NCBI GenBank assembly: GCA_963652365.1
Contig: CAVJTH010000015.1
Coordinates: 1 to 56,646, forward strand
From: Hallerella sp963652365
GTDB taxonomy: Bacteria > Fibrobacterota > Fibrobacteria > Fibrobacterales > Fibrobacteraceae
DNA length: 56,646 nt
Direction of reading: 5' to 3'
Shown here: piece after piece, positions 22,533-31,549 of the stretch
How the letters are laid out: the number at the start of each line of letters is the position of its first letter
Position numbering within the stretch: position 1 is the stretch's first letter
Position numbers and translations under genes: made by a program
The notes under the pieces: model-generated
Told to the model about the DNA's origin: nothing
The model's input: only the letters and a program-made list of their open reading frames with translations
Databases searched by the model: none

Positions 22533-23260
22533 AGCGAAAGACCTCCGTCTAGCACAAAGACCTGCCCCGTCACGTAGGCGAACTGGTCGGAAACCAGCGC
22601 GGAAACCATGTTCGCGACCTCGTCCGCCGTGCCGAAACGCTTTAGCGGGATTTTTTCCAGGTAGGCTGCGCGCTTTTCCTCGGGGATGGCGTCGATCATC
22701 TCGGTGGCGATAAATCCCGGCGCGACCGCGTTGACGCGAATGCCGTAGCCGCCGAGCTCCTTGGCGAGCGTCTGCGTGAGGGAATTGACCGCGCCTTTCG
22801 TCGCGCTATAGACGCTTTGGCCCGCAAGCGCGAACTTGGAGCTGACCGAGGACATGTTGACGATGACGCCGGACTTTTGCTTGAACATTTTCAGCGCGAC
22901 CTGCTGGGCCGCATAGAAATAGCCCTTGACGTTCAAGTCGATGCACTTGTCGAGAGTCTCCGGGTTGATCATCAGCAGGTATTCGTCGCGGACAATGCCC
23001 GCGTTGTTTACGAGAACGTCGATCCGTCCGTAGGCCTTGAACACGTCGCGGACCATCTGCTTCACTTCGGAAAGCTTCGAGACGTCGGCCTTGTAAACCA
23101 TGCCCTGTCCGCCGTTCGCTTCGATCTGTTCGAGGGTCTGCCTTGCGGCGTCGTCGGAAGAGGAATAGTTGATGACGACGGTGTAGCCGTCTTTCGCTAG
23201 CCGGATGGCGCAAGCCTTGCCGATTCCCTTGGACGCTCCGGTGATGAGTGCTACTTTCAT
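22529..23260 (-). CDS. fabG: 3-oxoacyl-ACP reductase
   Basis: This 243-aa short-chain dehydrogenase has NADPH loop TGASKGIGKACAIRLA (about 6-21), NNAGIVRD (about 86-93), and catalytic Ser/Tyr/Lys in MSSVSSKFALAGQSVYSATK (about 136-155). It reduces beta-ketoacyl-ACP for the adjacent ketosynthase. It lies 14 nt downstream of the KS/CLF gene and overlaps fabZ. Confidence 0.94.
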   Translation of the reverse strand: MKVALITGASKGIGKACAIRLAKDGYTVVINYSSSDDAARQTLEQIEANGGQGMVYKADVSKLSEVKQMVRDVFKAYGRIDVLVNNAGIVRDEYLLMINPETLDKCIDLNVKGYFYAAQQVALKMFKQKSGVIVNMSSVSSKFALAGQSVYSATKGAVNSLTQTLAKELGGYGIRVNAVAPGFIATEMIDAIPEEKRAAYLEKIPLKRFGTADEVANMVSALVSDQFAYVTGQVFVLDGGLSL

Positions 23261-23274
23261 GAATTCCTCCGAGT

Positions 23275-25674
23275 TTACTTGCCGAAAACGACCGCGCTGT
23301 AGGAGCCGCCGGTTGCGAACGAGATGGCCAGAATGTTCCTGAACCCTGCCGCGTTGACCTTTTTCCTGGTCGCGGAACCGTCGCTTTCGAATACGTAGGC
23401 GAAATCTTCCTGGATTTCGCTTCCCAGAAGGAGTGCCGCTTCGGCGGCTGCGAGCGTTGCGGATGCGGCGCGTCCTTCTCCGACGCGTTCCTTCACTTCG
23501 AAGACGGGAAGATTCGAAATCCTGCTCTGGAATACGCGGACAAGCGCTTCCCTTTCGATGTCGTCGAGTTCCTTCAGGCCGCCTGCGAACCCGCAGACCG
23601 CGTCGATGTCGCTTGGCGAAAGGCCGGCGTCCCGAATCGCCGCGAGAATCGCCTTGTCGAGGGCTTCTCCCGAACCGGCAATCTTGCCGAACTTGACGTT
23701 CTTTCTGCCGTTTCCGTAACCGAGCGCGTAGCAGTAGATCCTTGCATCGCGGGCCTTCGCCTCGTCTTCGGTTTCGAGCAGGAGCGATACGCTTCCGTCG
23801 CCGAGGACAAAGCCTTCGGAACCGGAATGGGGAGCTACCGGAGTCTTTGCGAGAACGCCGAGCTTTTCGGCGAATTCCGTGATGATGGGAAGGTTCTCGT
23901 CGGTGCCTGTCGCGAGCATCGCCTGTTCCTGTCCGTCATGGATGACGTTCATCGAGTAGCCGATGCTGTCGATTCCCGAAAGCGGACCCGTGGTGATGGT
24001 GACGCCGTAACCCTTGATTCCCGAGCAGATGGAAAGGTAGCCTCCCGCCGCGTTATAGACCGTGTGCGGAAACTTGAACGCGCTGCCAAAGGCGTTGCCC
24101 ATTTTCGCGACCAGTTCCTCGAAATCGTATGTCGCGCCGAGACCGCCTTCGCTTGTGCCCACGATGATGCCGATGTCCTTCGCGTTTTCGTCGGTCACCT
24201 GGAAGTTCGCGTCTTGCAGGGCGCGCATTCCGGAAACCGTCTGGAGCTGCCCGAGGTTGTCAAGCTTGCGGTAGAACGCCATCTTGATTCCCAAATCCTT
24301 GTAGTCTTCCAGGGAAATCGTGGAATGGATCGATGCGCTTTCTGGCCTTGCGTCCGCCTTTACGGCGGAAACATAGGCGCACTTGCTGTTTCCCGTCGGG
24401 CTCACGATGCCGATGCCCGTGACGGCGATTTTCCTGTCGCGGGCGGGCTGCTTCGGGACGTTTCCCGGTTGCTTGGAAAATACGATGCTCGCGTTGGTGC
24501 CGCCAAACGCGACGTTATTGCTCATCACGCTGTCTAGTGGCTTGGAATGCGGCGTGTTCTGGACAAAGTCCAGGGTCCCGACCTTGGTCTTGAGCGCTTC
24601 GGAATCCGCTTCCGTGTAGCGGATCGTCGGAAGGACCGTGTCCGTGGTCAGCGCCTTGATGCTGAAAACCGCTTCGATGGCGCCTGCGGCCCCGAGGCAG
24701 TGCCCTGTCATCGCCTTTGTCGAGCTGATGCTCACCGTCGGGTTTTCTTCTGCGAAGAATTTCTGGAAGGCGGTGATTTCCGCGTTGTCGTTCTTGCCCG
24801 TGCCCGTTCCGTGGGCGTTGACATAGCCGATTTCGGACTTGGAGATTCCCGAATTCCTGACGGCACGAGTCATCGCTTCGATGAGGCAGAGCGCGTCTTC
24901 GCGCGGCGCGGTGATGTGGTGCGCGTCGCTGGTGACGCCGGATCCGAGAACTTCGCAATAGACGTTCGCTCCGCGGCTTTTCGCGTGCTCGAAGGATTCC
25001 ACGATGACGATTCCCGCGCCCTCGCCCAGGGTGATTCCGTTGCAGTGGTTGAACGGCGAGCATCCATTTTCGTCTAGCGCATGGAGCGAAAGAAAGCCGG
25101 AGTAGGGGACCGAGGCGAAGGAATCCGCGCCACCCGCTATCACGACGTCTGCCTTTTTTGCCCGGATCAGGTCGCAGGCGAGCGCGATGGAAATGGTTCC
25201 GGCGGCGCAGGCGTTCGCGACGTTTGTCACGATTCCGCCGGCCTTGTAGGTCTCGGCGACCTGGGATGCGATGGCCGCGATGGGCATCTTGGGAATGTCT
25301 AGCGGACTTCTGCCGTGCTGGTGGTAATGTTCCACGCTGAGGACTCCGCCGACACAGCTTCCGATGATGACGCTTACCCGGCTGTCGTCCGCGAAGCCTT
25401 CGAGCCTTGCGTCGCGGAGCGCTTCGCCGGCGGCCTTGATGCAGAGCTTCGACGCGCGATCCTTTTCTTCGGGAAAATCGATATCGTCGAGCGTGTCGCA
25501 GTGGACTTCCGCAGCGAGGTCCGCATAGCATTTTTCCGTATCGACGGAAGTCGTCTTGTGGATGCCCGAGACAGACGCGAGGGCGTTCTTCCAGGTTTCT
25601 TCGACATTGTTGCCGACCGCGCAGATCACGCCTAGGCCGGTAACGACACAACGACAATCGTTAGAAGTCATCAT
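23275..25674 (-). CDS. Fused ketosynthase and chain-length-factor-like protein (KS-CLF)
   Basis: This 799-aa protein has two tandem thiolase-fold halves. The first (about 1-400) is a full FabF-type ketosynthase with Cys156 (VANACAAGTISIA), His288 (VNAHGTGTGKND) and His325 (AMTGHCLGAAGA). The second (about 413-799) starts RKIAVTGIGIVSPTG but lacks the nucleophile: at the Cys position it reads TITTGPLSGIDSIGYS with Pro564, and the His motifs are gone. This is the pattern of KSalpha/KSbeta (CLF) pairs of type II PKS and aryl-polyene systems, here in one chain. ACP gene 24 nt upstream, fabG 14 nt downstream. Confidence 0.88.
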   Translation of the reverse strand: MMTSNDCRCVVTGLGVICAVGNNVEETWKNALASVSGIHKTTSVDTEKCYADLAAEVHCDTLDDIDFPEEKDRASKLCIKAAGEALRDARLEGFADDSRVSVIIGSCVGGVLSVEHYHQHGRSPLDIPKMPIAAIASQVAETYKAGGIVTNVANACAAGTISIALACDLIRAKKADVVIAGGADSFASVPYSGFLSLHALDENGCSPFNHCNGITLGEGAGIVIVESFEHAKSRGANVYCEVLGSGVTSDAHHITAPREDALCLIEAMTRAVRNSGISKSEIGYVNAHGTGTGKNDNAEITAFQKFFAEENPTVSISSTKAMTGHCLGAAGAIEAVFSIKALTTDTVLPTIRYTEADSEALKTKVGTLDFVQNTPHSKPLDSVMSNNVAFGGTNASIVFSKQPGNVPKQPARDRKIAVTGIGIVSPTGNSKCAYVSAVKADARPESASIHSTISLEDYKDLGIKMAFYRKLDNLGQLQTVSGMRALQDANFQVTDENAKDIGIIVGTSEGGLGATYDFEELVAKMGNAFGSAFKFPHTVYNAAGGYLSICSGIKGYGVTITTGPLSGIDSIGYSMNVIHDGQEQAMLATGTDENLPIITEFAEKLGVLAKTPVAPHSGSEGFVLGDGSVSLLLETEDEAKARDARIYCYALGYGNGRKNVKFGKIAGSGEALDKAILAAIRDAGLSPSDIDAVCGFAGGLKELDDIEREALVRVFQSRISNLPVFEVKERVGEGRAASATLAAAEAALLLGSEIQEDFAYVFESDGSATRKKVNAAGFRNILAISFATGGSYSAVVFGK

Positions 25675-25698
25675 TTTTCCAGGTTCGAGAGGGGGAAA

Positions 25699-25944
25699 CT
25701 AGGCCTTGTGTTGTTCGATAAAGTCGGCGATGGTGTCGATGCTCTGGAACGGTTCCTTGCCGACGCCTGTCATGGAAACGCCAAAGTTGCTATCGACAAA
25801 CGCGATGATTTCGAGCGAATCGACGGAATCGAGACCGATTTCTTCGCCGAAAAGCGGCGTGTCGAACTGGAGAACGCTGCCATCGACTCCCAGGTCGGAC
25901 ATAAAGAACTCTTTCAGCTTGTTTTTTACTTCTTCCTTGTTCAT
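25699..25944 (-). CDS. Acyl carrier protein
   Basis: This 81-aa ACP carries the phosphopantetheine serine in GLDSVDSLEIIAFVDSNFGV (about residue 42). Acidic, with normal ACP length. ATG 25944 is used because GCGAGGT lies upstream and the preceding in-frame residues (MKRRGKK) are not ACP-like. First gene of the lipid operon; the sequence differs from a typical AcpP (DSVDSLEI rather than DSLDTVEL), pointing to a dedicated carrier for the KS-CLF protein. Confidence 0.9.
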   Translation of the reverse strand: MNKEEVKNKLKEFFMSDLGVDGSVLQFDTPLFGEEIGLDSVDSLEIIAFVDSNFGVSMTGVGKEPFQSIDTIADFIEQHKA

Positions 25945-26074
25945 TTTTTTACCTCGCCTTTTCAAGGATGTGTTTTAGAACTGCAAGATAGAAAAAAAGA
26001 TCCGGGATTTGCCTTGTTCCGGATGATTCCTTGCCAAAATCGTCAAAATGCGGATTGACTTGCAAAATCCGGGG

Positions 26075-27136
26075 TTAAAAGGCTTGGCGAACGTAGAAGG
26101 AAAGCCCGATGTGGTCGAAATCCACCCAAGAGACGTCGGCGCGGGCGAAAAGGCGCTCGCTGCGGTTCAGGGCGAGAAGTGCGCCGAACCCGACAGAGCG
26201 ATGCCACTTGTTTCGCAAAAGCTCGCTGAAATAGTCGCCCGTCTTGCCGCCTTCGAAGAAGAGGTGCGTCCCAAAGATCCAGGCGAGATGTCTTCGCAGT
26301 TCCGCTTGCAGGATGAGCGCCTGGCTGCCGTTGAAATAGAGGCTTTCCACGCCGCGGAACCGCTTGATGCCGTCCGGTCCGGCGAGCATGTCGAACGGGA
26401 CGTCTCCCACGGTGCGTTTCCAGAGAATCCCCGTCGCCGACGTGAACTTCCAGGGAAGGGTCGCGTAGCCGCGCAGGTCGAGGCTCTCGATGTCGAAGCG
26501 GTAGTCGCCCAGGTAGCCGCTGAAGAAGAGCTGCTTCCATTCCGCGAGAAAGCCCCGAGACGACCAGTTGGTGTTGTCGCGCGTGTCGAAGGCTATCAGG
26601 TAGCCGGCGCCGTTTCGCCGTCCCGAGTGCGGATCGGGCAGTTTGAGGGGACCGTCCTGGTCGAACTCGATATCCGAATGCTCGACGTGCAGTTCGATTC
26701 CGTATTTGAATTCCTGCGGCACGCCGACTCTGGATTCGAGCCTTGTGCCAAAGTAGAGCTTTTTCCGGTTGTAGTTCGTAAAGCGGTCGATGTCCGGATC
26801 GTTGCCGCTTCCGAAGTAGCTTGCCACCCAGTCCTGGTATTCCAGGTCGAACCAGAGGCTTATCTTGTCGCGGTAGAGGTAGAGAAACGGTTCGAGGACT
26901 ATCTGGAGCTGTCCGCGGGAGGATCCGTAGGCGGTGAATCCGATTTCCGGAATCTTTTGCCCTTCTTCGTCTGGCTTCAGGAACAGGAGGAGCATCGCGC
27001 CGCACTGGAGTTCCGTCTCTTCGGTGTAGCCGAGGACGGGAACAGCCGAAAACCGTTGAAACTTGACGGTGTCTTCGGCCCCGATGCCCGCTGCGCAGAG
27101 CGACAGGAGCAGAAGTGTTTTCTTGAAAGGCGGCAT
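26075..27136 (-). CDS. Outer membrane beta-barrel, D15/BamA-like
   Basis: This 353-aa protein has a signal peptide (KKTLLLLSLCAAGIGA) and then alternating amphipathic strands. The D15 signature GYLIAFDTRDNTNWSSRGFL lies near residues 178-197, and it ends FYVRQAF with a terminal Phe, as barrel proteins inserted by BAM do. It has no POTRA domains, so it resembles the single-barrel surface-antigen group of unknown role rather than BamA itself. TATATT (minus strand, 27151-27146) lies 9 nt before the start. Confidence 0.75.
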   Translation of the reverse strand: MPPFKKTLLLLSLCAAGIGAEDTVKFQRFSAVPVLGYTEETELQCGAMLLLFLKPDEEGQKIPEIGFTAYGSSRGQLQIVLEPFLYLYRDKISLWFDLEYQDWVASYFGSGNDPDIDRFTNYNRKKLYFGTRLESRVGVPQEFKYGIELHVEHSDIEFDQDGPLKLPDPHSGRRNGAGYLIAFDTRDNTNWSSRGFLAEWKQLFFSGYLGDYRFDIESLDLRGYATLPWKFTSATGILWKRTVGDVPFDMLAGPDGIKRFRGVESLYFNGSQALILQAELRRHLAWIFGTHLFFEGGKTGDYFSELLRNKWHRSVGFGALLALNRSERLFARADVSWVDFDHIGLSFYVRQAF

Positions 27137-27197
27137 TTGGGCGCGAATATAGAAATTGTGGCCTTGAAATTTTTGATTTTTTTTTGATGAAAACCCC

Positions 27198-27226
27198 TTG
27201 ACACGCCAAATGGAATTTTTTATAAT
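27198..27226 (+). promoter_or_regulatory. Consensus promoter of tRNA-Lys
   Basis: TTGACA (27198-27203), 17-bp spacer, TATAAT (27221-27226): both hexamers are perfect sigma70 consensus, about 20 nt before the tRNA. Confidence 0.9.
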
Positions 27227-27246
27227 TGTTGCCGTCGATAAGACTT

Positions 27247-27319
<73 letters not shown>

Positions 27320-27321
27320 CG

Positions 27322-27356
27322 AAAGGGGCGTTTTCCACAAGAAAACGCCCCTTTTC
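27322..27356 (+). terminator. Terminator of tRNA-Lys
   Basis: AAAGGGGCGTTTTC and GAAAACGCCCCTTT form a perfect 14-bp stem with loop CACAA, followed by TCC-TTT. Confidence 0.9.
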
Positions 27357-27445
27357 CTTTGGAAGACCCGGAAACACTGGCCTCGCGGCGTTCCGGGGCT
27401 CGCTACAATCCGGTCGATTCGTTCAAAATGCCTGGTGGGGGGCGT

Positions 27446-28291
27446 TCAGAGATTTCCGCCGAGCGGAAACAGCAGAAGCTCTAGCTGGTACACCTTGTCC
27501 GCGTTTTCGTCCTCGTCGGCGATCTGGGCGATTTCCTTGCGAAACGCATTGATGCGCTCGACGATCTTTTCGTAGCCTGCCTGGGAAATGCCGAGGGTCA
27601 GTCCCGAAATGTTCCGAATGCGCGGAAGATCCCTGTCGATGGAAGAGGCGCCGAGGGCGATGCATCGCTGGTGAAAGCCTCGCAGGGCGATTTTCGACGT
27701 GCTGTCCCCGGTGGTGATGTCCTTGTTTACCAAGACGTAGGAACCGTCTTCCTTCTTTTCGACGAGATGGCAGTTTTCCAGGAGCGTGACGGATTCGCGT
27801 GCTTCCTCGACGGAAATCTGCGGATGGACGGACTTGGCGAGAAGGGAAAAGTCTCCCCGGAATCCGTTCATGCCGATGAGGGATCGCACGGCGAGATGCC
27901 GCCAGTGGGAATAGACCTGGTATTGGTAAAAGGCCAGAAGATGCTGCTCCTTGGCAAAGCGGACGATTTTCAGCTCGTTCTGCATCTTTTCGAATCGGCT
28001 GTTCTTTTCTTCGGTCGTTTCCGCCTGGTTGAACCAGACGAGATTTTCGAAATAGGTCGCTTCGCGCTTGCCGAGCTTTAGCCCGGAGACGATCTTCTGG
28101 ATGCTCTGGGTCGAAAGGTTCTTGGAACCCTGCATGACGCGGCTGATGAAATCCTTGGCCTTGAATCCGAGCCTGTCGGAAAACGCGCGCAGGGAAAAGG
28201 CGGGATTTTCCGCCTTGCGTGACTTGTAATAGTCACCGAGAAATTCCCGGTAATCCATGTATTCAAAGACTTTGCGCGCGCATTTGGCCAT
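27446..28291 (-). CDS. TIGR02147/DUF4423 family protein
   Basis: This 281-aa protein starts MAKCARKVFEYMDYREFLGD, with an HTH-like segment (SLRAFSDRLGFKAKDFISRV) and YFENLVWFNQA, then a winged-helix-like region (GDFSLLAKSVHPQISVEEAR; LVEKKEDGSYVL) and a C-terminal part ending in QLELLLFPLG. This matches the paralogous family described from Fibrobacter succinogenes; the role is unknown, probably DNA-binding regulation. TACATT ends 6 nt before ATG 28291. It lies 48 nt beyond the DUF2156 gene and may be the end of the long leftward run. Confidence 0.85.
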   Translation of the reverse strand: MAKCARKVFEYMDYREFLGDYYKSRKAENPAFSLRAFSDRLGFKAKDFISRVMQGSKNLSTQSIQKIVSGLKLGKREATYFENLVWFNQAETTEEKNSRFEKMQNELKIVRFAKEQHLLAFYQYQVYSHWRHLAVRSLIGMNGFRGDFSLLAKSVHPQISVEEARESVTLLENCHLVEKKEDGSYVLVNKDITTGDSTSKIALRGFHQRCIALGASSIDRDLPRIRNISGLTLGISQAGYEKIVERINAFRKEIAQIADEDENADKVYQLELLLFPLGGNL

Positions 28292-28339
28292 ATTCGGAAT
28301 GTAGATAAATCGGAAAGGTTTTTTGGCTTTTGAACGATT

Positions 28340-29920
28340 TTACCGTTGTCCAGGAACAACGGGAACCAGAGTTCCGCTTTTTTCCGGTGGATACAGGGCG
28401 GCGATATCCCGCGGCGTGCAGGGAAAAGCGTCCGAAACGTCTTGCCGGTAGGAAAGCGTGCCCGATTCGAGTGCGTAGGTTCCCGAATTTTCGGGAAGGA
28501 GGTCGTCCTTGACGGAAAGCCTCGCGCGGATTTCGGGATGTTCCCGAGCGAAGCGTTTCAGGTGGGCGCCCATATCGACGATGCGGAAAATGCCGAAGTC
28601 CGTTTCCGGGTTCTCGCCGAAATCGAAGCCGTCGTCGGTTTCGAACGCGAGGGGAGTGTCCTGGAGATCGCTGAAGTCAAGCCGCTTCCAGCCGCCAAAG
28701 TCCTTGTTTTCGGGGATTGTCCAGACGAGGACCGCGCCTGCCTTTTTTGCCCGTCGGAGCGCCTCGTCGATTAGCCGGGAGGCAAGTCCTTTCTGTCTGG
28801 ATCTTTCGTCTGTCGCAAGCCCGTAGATGTAGCCGACCTTTCCCCAGTGACTGTCCATTTCGAACAGATGCAGCATCGAGGCGAGAACGCCGTTTTCGTA
28901 CAAGGTAATGCGCGTCCTGTCGTTCGAATAGGGGTAGAGAAAAGCCTGCAAGAATTCGTCATCGTCGGCGGGAAAGCTTTCTTGCCAGAGATTCCAGATG
29001 CTCGCTTCGAGGGAATCGGCGTCGCGGGCGAAAAATTCCTCGGTGATTGCTTCGGGATGATAGGAGAGCTTTGCCTTGCGCAGCCCGGGAATTCCCATGT
29101 CTTCTTCGCGGTTGACGTATCGGACGCTTTCCGGCAGGGATTCCGCGAGAAGCCGGTTGATGGCCGAGTAGGCGCCTTCGTAGGCCGTGTCCGCCTTTTC
29201 GATGTGGACGCAGAACGTGTCGCGCGAAACCTGGGAGCCGAAGGAAAAGGCCACGGGAACGTCTTGGACGAAGAGGAGCACTCCAAGGAGTCCGAGTTCC
29301 TCGTAGTGGGCTAGAAACCTTTCGATTGCCGCGCGTTCTTCCTGGGCTGTCTTCGTCTCCCTTTTCTGGGAGAGCGTCCATCTGTCGAGAACCTGGCGTA
29401 AGGCCCGGGCGTCTTCTTGCGGGGAAATGACCCTGGAACGAAATTCGGGGTAGAGCTTCTGGAATTTCTCGATGTGATTGCGCTTGGCGTGAAACTTCTT
29501 TCCGGCGAGTTCCACGAGCTGTCGTCTCGGGTAGAGGTAGTTTCCGAAGGAACGGTTCGGGTAGATGCGCAGGGACTTGAACGCGGGCATTTGCGAAAGG
29601 CTTTCGGCGAATTCCCTGGATAGCGAAAAGAGGCGTAGCGGTTCTCCGAGGCTTGTCGCGTCTTCGCGGATAAACTCCAGGATTTTCTGCCTGTCGCCCG
29701 TGCCGAGAGGTTCCAGGTAGGCCCACTTTTCGGACCCGGCGATTCGAAAGCGGATGACGAGAAAGCCGTCGCGTTCCATCCACTGAGAACCGTAAAATCC
29801 CGACCAGGCGAACAGGTTCGCGAATGCGTAATCCGCGCAGAGCCTGCTTGCCGGAATCAGGTATGTTTCAAGGACGGACTTGTCGCCGATTCGGATCTCT
29901 CGAAAGGAATGCTCCGCCAT
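28340..29920 (-). CDS. DUF2156 (LPG-synthase-like) fused to Eis-like GNAT acetyltransferase
   Basis: About 526 aa. The N-terminal half (about 1-295) follows the DUF2156 / lysyl-phosphatidylglycerol synthase C-terminal fold (SRLCADYAFANLFAWSGFYG; RNHIEKFQKLYP; FGSQVSRDTFCVHIEKADTA; REEDMGIPGLRKAKLSYHPE). The second half has a GNAT domain (GYIYGLATDERSRQKGLASR, acetyl-CoA loop, near residue 385) and a C-terminal SCP2-like tail (IVDMGAHLKRFA ... NSGTYAL) as in Eis proteins. Substrate unknown; aminoacyl or acyl transfer is plausible. ATG 29920 is preferred to the TTG six bases earlier. Twelve nt after the preceding gene. Confidence 0.75.
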   Translation of the reverse strand: MAEHSFREIRIGDKSVLETYLIPASRLCADYAFANLFAWSGFYGSQWMERDGFLVIRFRIAGSEKWAYLEPLGTGDRQKILEFIREDATSLGEPLRLFSLSREFAESLSQMPAFKSLRIYPNRSFGNYLYPRRQLVELAGKKFHAKRNHIEKFQKLYPEFRSRVISPQEDARALRQVLDRWTLSQKRETKTAQEERAAIERFLAHYEELGLLGVLLFVQDVPVAFSFGSQVSRDTFCVHIEKADTAYEGAYSAINRLLAESLPESVRYVNREEDMGIPGLRKAKLSYHPEAITEEFFARDADSLEASIWNLWQESFPADDDEFLQAFLYPYSNDRTRITLYENGVLASMLHLFEMDSHWGKVGYIYGLATDERSRQKGLASRLIDEALRRAKKAGAVLVWTIPENKDFGGWKRLDFSDLQDTPLAFETDDGFDFGENPETDFGIFRIVDMGAHLKRFAREHPEIRARLSVKDDLLPENSGTYALESGTLSYRQDVSDAFPCTPRDIAALYPPEKSGTLVPVVPGQR

Positions 29921-29932
29921 GGGCAAGAGGAA

Positions 29933-31477
29933 TCACTTCTTCTTGGCTTTCTTTTTCTTGGTAGCCTTCTTCGCCTTGGACTTCGATTTCTTGGTCTTGC
30001 TGACGGTGGACTTCTCTTCGGGCTGCTGGACTTCCGGTTCGGGCGACTCGACAATGCCGGAGGCCCGCTGGATCTCTTGCAGGGCGTGGCGCGCTTCGCT
30101 TTCGAAGCGTCCGTTCGGGAATCGCTTCAGGTAGATCTGGTAGTCCTTGACGCGGTTGCTCTCCTGCACGAGCCGGAAGATGCATTCTTCGGCTTCGCTT
30201 CGGAACTGGCCGTTCGGGAAGTCGGACAGGTAGTCGAGGTACGCCTTGAACGAGTTGGCTTCCTGGGCCTTCTTGAAAATCTGGTAGTCGCCGACGACCT
30301 GGAGCTTCGCTTCGATTTCTGCGCGGTGCGGGGAATCGGGATAGTATTGCAGATACATTTCGAGCATTTCCGGGTCGTTCGACGCCATGACCTGCTTGAA
30401 GCGGGAATCTTCCTGCGAAACCTGGTATTCCTTCAGCTGGACCTTGTTCGAGTCGAGCGTGCTGTAGAGCTGTTCCTTGGTCGCGAGGTCTTCCGGGTGG
30501 CAGAAGGCGAGGTAGCTTTCGAGAACGTCGTTGAACTGCGCCTTGGTGTATCTTTCGCTCATGTCGGGAAGCGAACCGTCTTCGAGGAAGAACCGGTAGT
30601 CGCGCTCGATGGCCATGCAGTCCCAGTCGGAAAGCGTGTCCTTGACTTCGGAGTTGTTGCGGAGCTGGGCGTCGCGGTCGCGGAGGGCGAAGCGCATCTT
30701 GCGGTCGCGGCGACTCTCGCGCCCGAATTCGAGGGAAATTTCCAGTCCGATGCGTACGGGGAGCTTTGTCTCGATTTTCTTGAACCTTGTTCCGGCATAG
30801 GCGCCCGGCGTGGAAAGCGCGGCGTCTTCGCCCTGGTCGCTCGAAAAGAGGGGAACGGCTTCGACATTTTCGAACTTGCCGAAATCCTTCCGCACGTGCA
30901 GGCCGATCTTGAGATCGCCGTCCTTGAAAAGTTCGAAAAGCCGGTATTCGAGACCGCCGGAGACGAAGTAGCTCATCGACGTTTCCGAGTGCGTCTTGGT
31001 TGTCCGGGTTTCCTTGTTCTCGAAGCGGTAGTAGCGCATCCCGACTCCGCCGAGGACGCGCAGGTCCAGGTTGCCGACCAGGTTCACGGAAAAACCGAGG
31101 AGACCCGCGGGATTGAACGACATGAAGGAGAGCGAGTTGCCGCTTCCGGTGTTTTCCTGTTCATTGAAACGGTAGCTCTTTCCCGAGGAGATTTCCCCGA
31201 ACTGGAATTCGCCGAACTCGGCGCCGAGCCAAACGGTGAACGGAATGTCCGCCTTGTAGAGCGGCGTGAAGAGCGGGCTGAAGAGGAATCCGAGCGACAT
31301 CGGCACGGTGAGCACGTCTTCGTCGATCTTTTCGGTCAGGAGCTGTCCTTCGCCTTCGAACGAGATGGGCGTGTAGGGTTCGACCCGGAAAAAAGTCTGG
31401 GTATGCCAATTGGAACGTTCAAAGTCGGCGGCAAACGCAGAAGTAGCGGCAAGAAGAAAAATCAGGAATTTACGCAT
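29933..31477 (-). CDS. Outer-membrane-type protein with TPR-like repeats and lysine-rich tail
   Basis: This 514-aa protein has a signal peptide (MRKFLIFLLAATSAFA) and about 250 residues of alternating strands resembling a barrel (GSGNSLSFMSFNPAGLLGF). A periplasm-like helical part follows with three motifs of the type YxxxFP-x-G-x-F-x-SEA (YLQYYPDSPHRAEIEAKL, YLDYLSDFPNGQFRSEAEE, YLKRFPNGRFESEARHAL), as in YbgF/TPR proteins. It ends with a tail nearly all Lys, Ala and Ser. No specific family recognised; likely an envelope structural or assembly protein, given its PEGA and lipoprotein neighbours. Confidence 0.6.
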   Translation of the reverse strand: MRKFLIFLLAATSAFAADFERSNWHTQTFFRVEPYTPISFEGEGQLLTEKIDEDVLTVPMSLGFLFSPLFTPLYKADIPFTVWLGAEFGEFQFGEISSGKSYRFNEQENTGSGNSLSFMSFNPAGLLGFSVNLVGNLDLRVLGGVGMRYYRFENKETRTTKTHSETSMSYFVSGGLEYRLFELFKDGDLKIGLHVRKDFGKFENVEAVPLFSSDQGEDAALSTPGAYAGTRFKKIETKLPVRIGLEISLEFGRESRRDRKMRFALRDRDAQLRNNSEVKDTLSDWDCMAIERDYRFFLEDGSLPDMSERYTKAQFNDVLESYLAFCHPEDLATKEQLYSTLDSNKVQLKEYQVSQEDSRFKQVMASNDPEMLEMYLQYYPDSPHRAEIEAKLQVVGDYQIFKKAQEANSFKAYLDYLSDFPNGQFRSEAEECIFRLVQESNRVKDYQIYLKRFPNGRFESEARHALQEIQRASGIVESPEPEVQQPEEKSTVSKTKKSKSKAKKATKKKKAKKK

Positions 31478-31549
31478 CGTCTATAATTTAGTTTCTTGCC
31501 ATTCGATGCGTTTCGGTGATAACGCTAAAATAAGCGTCAAAAGGCCGCC

